From positions 1 to 26,012 of the forward strand of contig CALUSZ010000005.1 in the NCBI GenBank assembly GCA_944323495.1: a stretch of 26,012 bases of DNA, given 5' to 3'. This document shows positions 23,703 to 26,012 of the stretch, piece after piece (position 1 is the stretch's first letter; every line of letters begins with the position of its first letter). Origin of the DNA: Candidatus Gastranaerophilales bacterium. Lineage in GTDB: Bacteria > Cyanobacteriota > Vampirovibrionia > Gastranaerophilales > Gastranaerophilaceae. The position numbers and the translations under genes were made by a program. Below the pieces are notes generated by a model that was given only the letters and a program-made list of their open reading frames with translations, did no database searches and was not told the DNA's origin.

Positions 23703-26012
23703 AAACTTCAAGCGGCTGATCAAGCGAACGTATTGAAACATCTACATCATCAGGGAAATACTGCTTCATGTGATTAACCAAATCATTTGTTGAATTAACC
23801 CAAAACATAGGAGAGGTTAATATCTTTGAGCTATAACCGTCTATGGCGGGAAGCTTAAACATAACAGGATCATCTCCGTGATGTTTTGCTAAAATATCTT
23901 TTATCCCGCAGAGTTCTTCGTATTTAACTTCTTTTTTTAAATTAACTGTTACAATGTTAGAGTTTTCAACAGATTTTACATTATCAATAAGCAGACTTAT
24001 CTGGTCTTCTCCCCTATGCTGGATTTTACCGGTAATAACGACCTTATTATCCATTTGAAGCATATCACCATACTCCATTAGTTTTTTATGGAAGCAAACA
24101 CAATCAACTTTACCGGTTAAATCCTCAACTGTAACAAAGCGGAGAAATTTTGTCGGGTCTTTTTTGGTAGGAATCTGTCTTGTAGCAGTTACTAGCCCGC
24201 AGATGGTTACTTCTTCCTCTTCTTTCAATTCTGCAAGTTCTGAAACCCTGTGAGTCATAAGAAATTGCATTTTATCTCTTATTGAAAACAGAGGGTGCGA
24301 TGTTACGTAAAATCCGAGGAACTCTTTTTCAAACTGCTGGATTTCTTTATCAGTGTACTCTTTATCGCTTCCGGTAAGCTGATATTGAACATTTGTAAAG
24401 CTGTCATCTGCACTCATTGCTGAAAACAGACTTACTTGCCCCATTGCTCTATCCTTTGCCTCTTTTGAGGTTACATCAAGAATATGTTCAATATTATCGA
24501 AAAGCTGTTTTCTGCTTTTTTCAATATTGCTAAATGCACCGGCCTTAATCAAGCCTTCCAGTGATTTTTTATTAACAAATTTAGCGTCAACTCTCTTGCA
24601 GAAATCAAAAATACTTGAGAATTCGCCATTTTCCTCTCTTTCTTTAATAATTGCTTCTACTACGGGTTCTCCAACCTGTTTAATTGCTGCTAGCCCGAAT
24701 CTTATATTATCGCCGTCCGGAGTATATTCAAGATAAGATTTATTGATATCCGGCGGAAGAACTTTTATACCGTATTTTTGAGCCTCTTCTATATAAAGCT
24801 GTGTCTGGTCTTTATTGTCAGATACGCTTGATAGCAGTGCAGAAAGATATTCAACAGGGTAGTGGCATTTTAAATATGCTGTCTGATAAGCAACAAACGC
24901 ATAAGCAGCAGAGTGAGACCTGTTGAAGCAGTACGAAGCGAATGCTTCTATTTGTTCAAATAAAGCCGCTGCATCATCAGGTTTCATATCGTGTCTTGTA
25001 GAAGCAAGCTCAATAAAGCGGCCTTTCTGCTTCTGCATCTCTTCTACCTTCTTTTTACCCATCATACGGCGCACGATATCAGCTTCTCCGAGCGAATAAT
25101 CCGCAAGAGTCTGGAACACCTGCATAATCTGTTCCTGATAAACAATTGTTCCGTATGTATCTTTTAATATCGGCTCTAATAGCGGGTGAGCATAAGTTAC
25201 TTTTTTAACCCCGTGCTTTCTTGCAACAAACTCATCAACCATACCCGAACCTAAAGGCCCCGGTCTAAATAAAGCAACAAGAGCGCCAAAATCTTCCAAT
25301 ACGTCAGGTTTTAGGCGTTTTACGAGGTTTATCATACCTTGAGATTCCAGCTGGAATACACCTACGGTTTCTCCGCGAACTAGCATTTTATAGGTCTCTT
25401 TATCATCAAGAGGGATATTATTTATATCAATATCAACTCCTCTGTATTTTTTAACCATATCAACGGTTTTATAAATCATTGTAAGGTTTCTTAAGCCCAA
25501 AAAGTCCATCTTAAGAAGAGAAAGAACTTCTGTAACTTCATGAGGCGGATAACCTGTCTGTACAATTCCGTCTTTTGACGGCTGAACAGGGATTATTGTA
25601 TCCAAAGGCGCGTGCGAGATTATAACTCCGGCAGCGTGTGTACCTGTTCCGCACTTTAAGCCTTCGATTGCCATTGACATATCTATAAGCTTTTTAAAAC
25701 TTACACTTTTGCCTGTTTCAGGGTTCGAAATCTGATAATCCTCATCATATAATTTTCTAAGTTCAGAACCTTCAACTTGAATGGCGTCCTTTATCCATTT
25801 AGCTTTTGGATTTGTTGCCTGAGCTAACTCTATTGCCGGTTCAATCAAGCCAGTAAGTCTGTTACTTTCTGCAAACGGAACTTTTAAAATACGTGCGACA
25901 CCTTTAAAAGCTGCCTTTGGTGCATAAGTAGAGAATGTAATAATTTGGCAGACTCTGTCCTCACCGTATTTTTGAGTAACATAATCAATAACCTGACGTC
26001 TTTTTTCAATAC
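23701..26012 (-). CDS. dnaE: DNA polymerase III alpha subunit, C-terminal part (runs off the right edge)
   Basis: The replicative polymerase subunit. The frame is open to the window edge, so the N-terminal PHP domain and the first two catalytic Asps (just before IEKRRQVIDYV) lie outside; about 770 residues are inside. A TTG at 25848 is internal and not a start, since the sequence upstream (VCQIITFSTYAPKAAFKGVARIL) is normal DnaE. Seen: LKMDFLGLRNLT with the third catalytic Asp, RPGPLGSGMVDEF, the fingers block YQEQIMQVFQ and DIVRRMMGKKK, the helix-hairpin-helix region, and an OB-fold (VTICGLVTATRQIPTKKDP to KVVITGKIQ) for single-stranded DNA. The C-terminus is short beyond the OB-fold, as in many DnaE1. 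FASYCFNRSHSAAYAF is uninterrupted: this YC-FN site is where most Cyanobacteria carry a split intein. Confidence 0.96.
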   Translation of the reverse strand, partial: IEKRRQVIDYVTQKYGEDRVCQIITFSTYAPKAAFKGVARILKVPFAESNRLTGLIEPAIELAQATNPKAKWIKDAIQVEGSELRKLYDEDYQISNPETGKSVSFKKLIDMSMAIEGLKCGTGTHAAGVIISHAPLDTIIPVQPSKDGIVQTGYPPHEVTEVLSLLKMDFLGLRNLTMIYKTVDMVKKYRGVDIDINNIPLDDKETYKMLVRGETVGVFQLESQGMINLVKRLKPDVLEDFGALVALFRPGPLGSGMVDEFVARKHGVKKVTYAHPLLEPILKDTYGTIVYQEQIMQVFQTLADYSLGEADIVRRMMGKKKVEEMQKQKGRFIELASTRHDMKPDDAAALFEQIEAFASYCFNRSHSAAYAFVAYQTAYLKCHYPVEYLSALLSSVSDNKDQTQLYIEEAQKYGIKVLPPDINKSYLEYTPDGDNIRFGLAAIKQVGEPVVEAIIKEREENGEFSSIFDFCKRVDAKFVNKKSLEGLIKAGAFSNIEKSRKQLFDNIEHILDVTSKEAKDRAMGQVSLFSAMSADDSFTNVQYQLTGSDKEYTDKEIQQFEKEFLGFYVTSHPLFSIRDKMQFLMTHRVSELAELKEEEEVTICGLVTATRQIPTKKDPTKFLRFVTVEDLTGKVDCVCFHKKLMEYGDMLQMDNKVVITGKIQHRGEDQISLLIDNVKSVENSNIVTVNLKKEVKYEELCGIKDILAKHHGDDPVMFKLPAIDGYSSKILTSPMFWVNSTNDLVNHMKQYFPDDVDVSIRSLDQPLEV

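Noticed and set aside
25846..25848. TTG at 25848 as the dnaE start
   Set aside because: The frame continues upstream with clear DnaE sequence to the window edge, so the gene is partial here.

Overview
The window is AT-rich, gene-dense bacterial chromosome with short intergenic gaps and many 1-4 base gene overlaps. Gene content points to a didermic (Gram-negative type) bacterium: an AsmA-like envelope protein, the complete dTDP-L-rhamnose set, and the MEP isoprenoid enzyme DXR. Base composition and the mix of genes recall the non-photosynthetic relatives of Cyanobacteria (Gastranaerophilales / Vampirovibrionia, 'Melainabacteria'). That placement is inference from memory, not a search. I see no insertion sequence, phage gene, CRISPR array or attachment site.

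Layout. (1) 1-2237, minus strand: a DnaJ-family co-chaperone with only half the usual zinc-finger repeats, then gcvT, then the first codons of a further gene running off the left edge. (2) 2322-10053, plus strand: a probable operon of a PAS protein with a degenerate histidine-kinase core, a UgpC/MalK-type ABC ATPase, a large AsmA-like protein, a degenerate PilZ/YcgR-like protein and a long TPR protein. A uridine-kinase-like P-loop protein with its own promoter follows (10093-10977). (3) 10982-13619, minus strand: an MnmC-type methyltransferase overlapping a separate FAD-dependent oxidoreductase. (4) 13664-16829, plus strand: a secreted HExxH protein, a CtpA-type S41 protease and a BioF-like PLP enzyme. 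(5) 16797-21661, minus strand: tRNA-Lys(UUU), rmlC, rmlB, rmlD, rmlA, dxr and a YbaK/EbsC-type editing protein, most of them overlapping end to start. (6) 21727-22719, minus strand: a stand-alone OLD-type TOPRIM protein, divergent from a small, probably well-expressed coiled-coil protein of unknown function (22864-23643), with tandem TTTTGTAA-like repeats between them. (7) 23701-26012, minus strand: the C-terminal two thirds of DnaE.

Most of the window is housekeeping and envelope metabolism. The points worth a second look are: the pseudo-histidine kinase heading an operon with an orphan sugar-type ABC ATPase and a PilZ domain that lacks its ligand motifs; a recurring promoter layout in which a -10 box lies 6-7 bases before a start codon that lacks a usable Shine-Dalgarno, which suggests leaderless mRNAs; the half-zinc-finger DnaJ; the two-gene analogue of MnmC; and the unknown coiled-coil protein with phased repeats upstream.

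No stretch of 300 bases or more lacks a gene. The longest gaps are 2238-2366 and 22720-22863.
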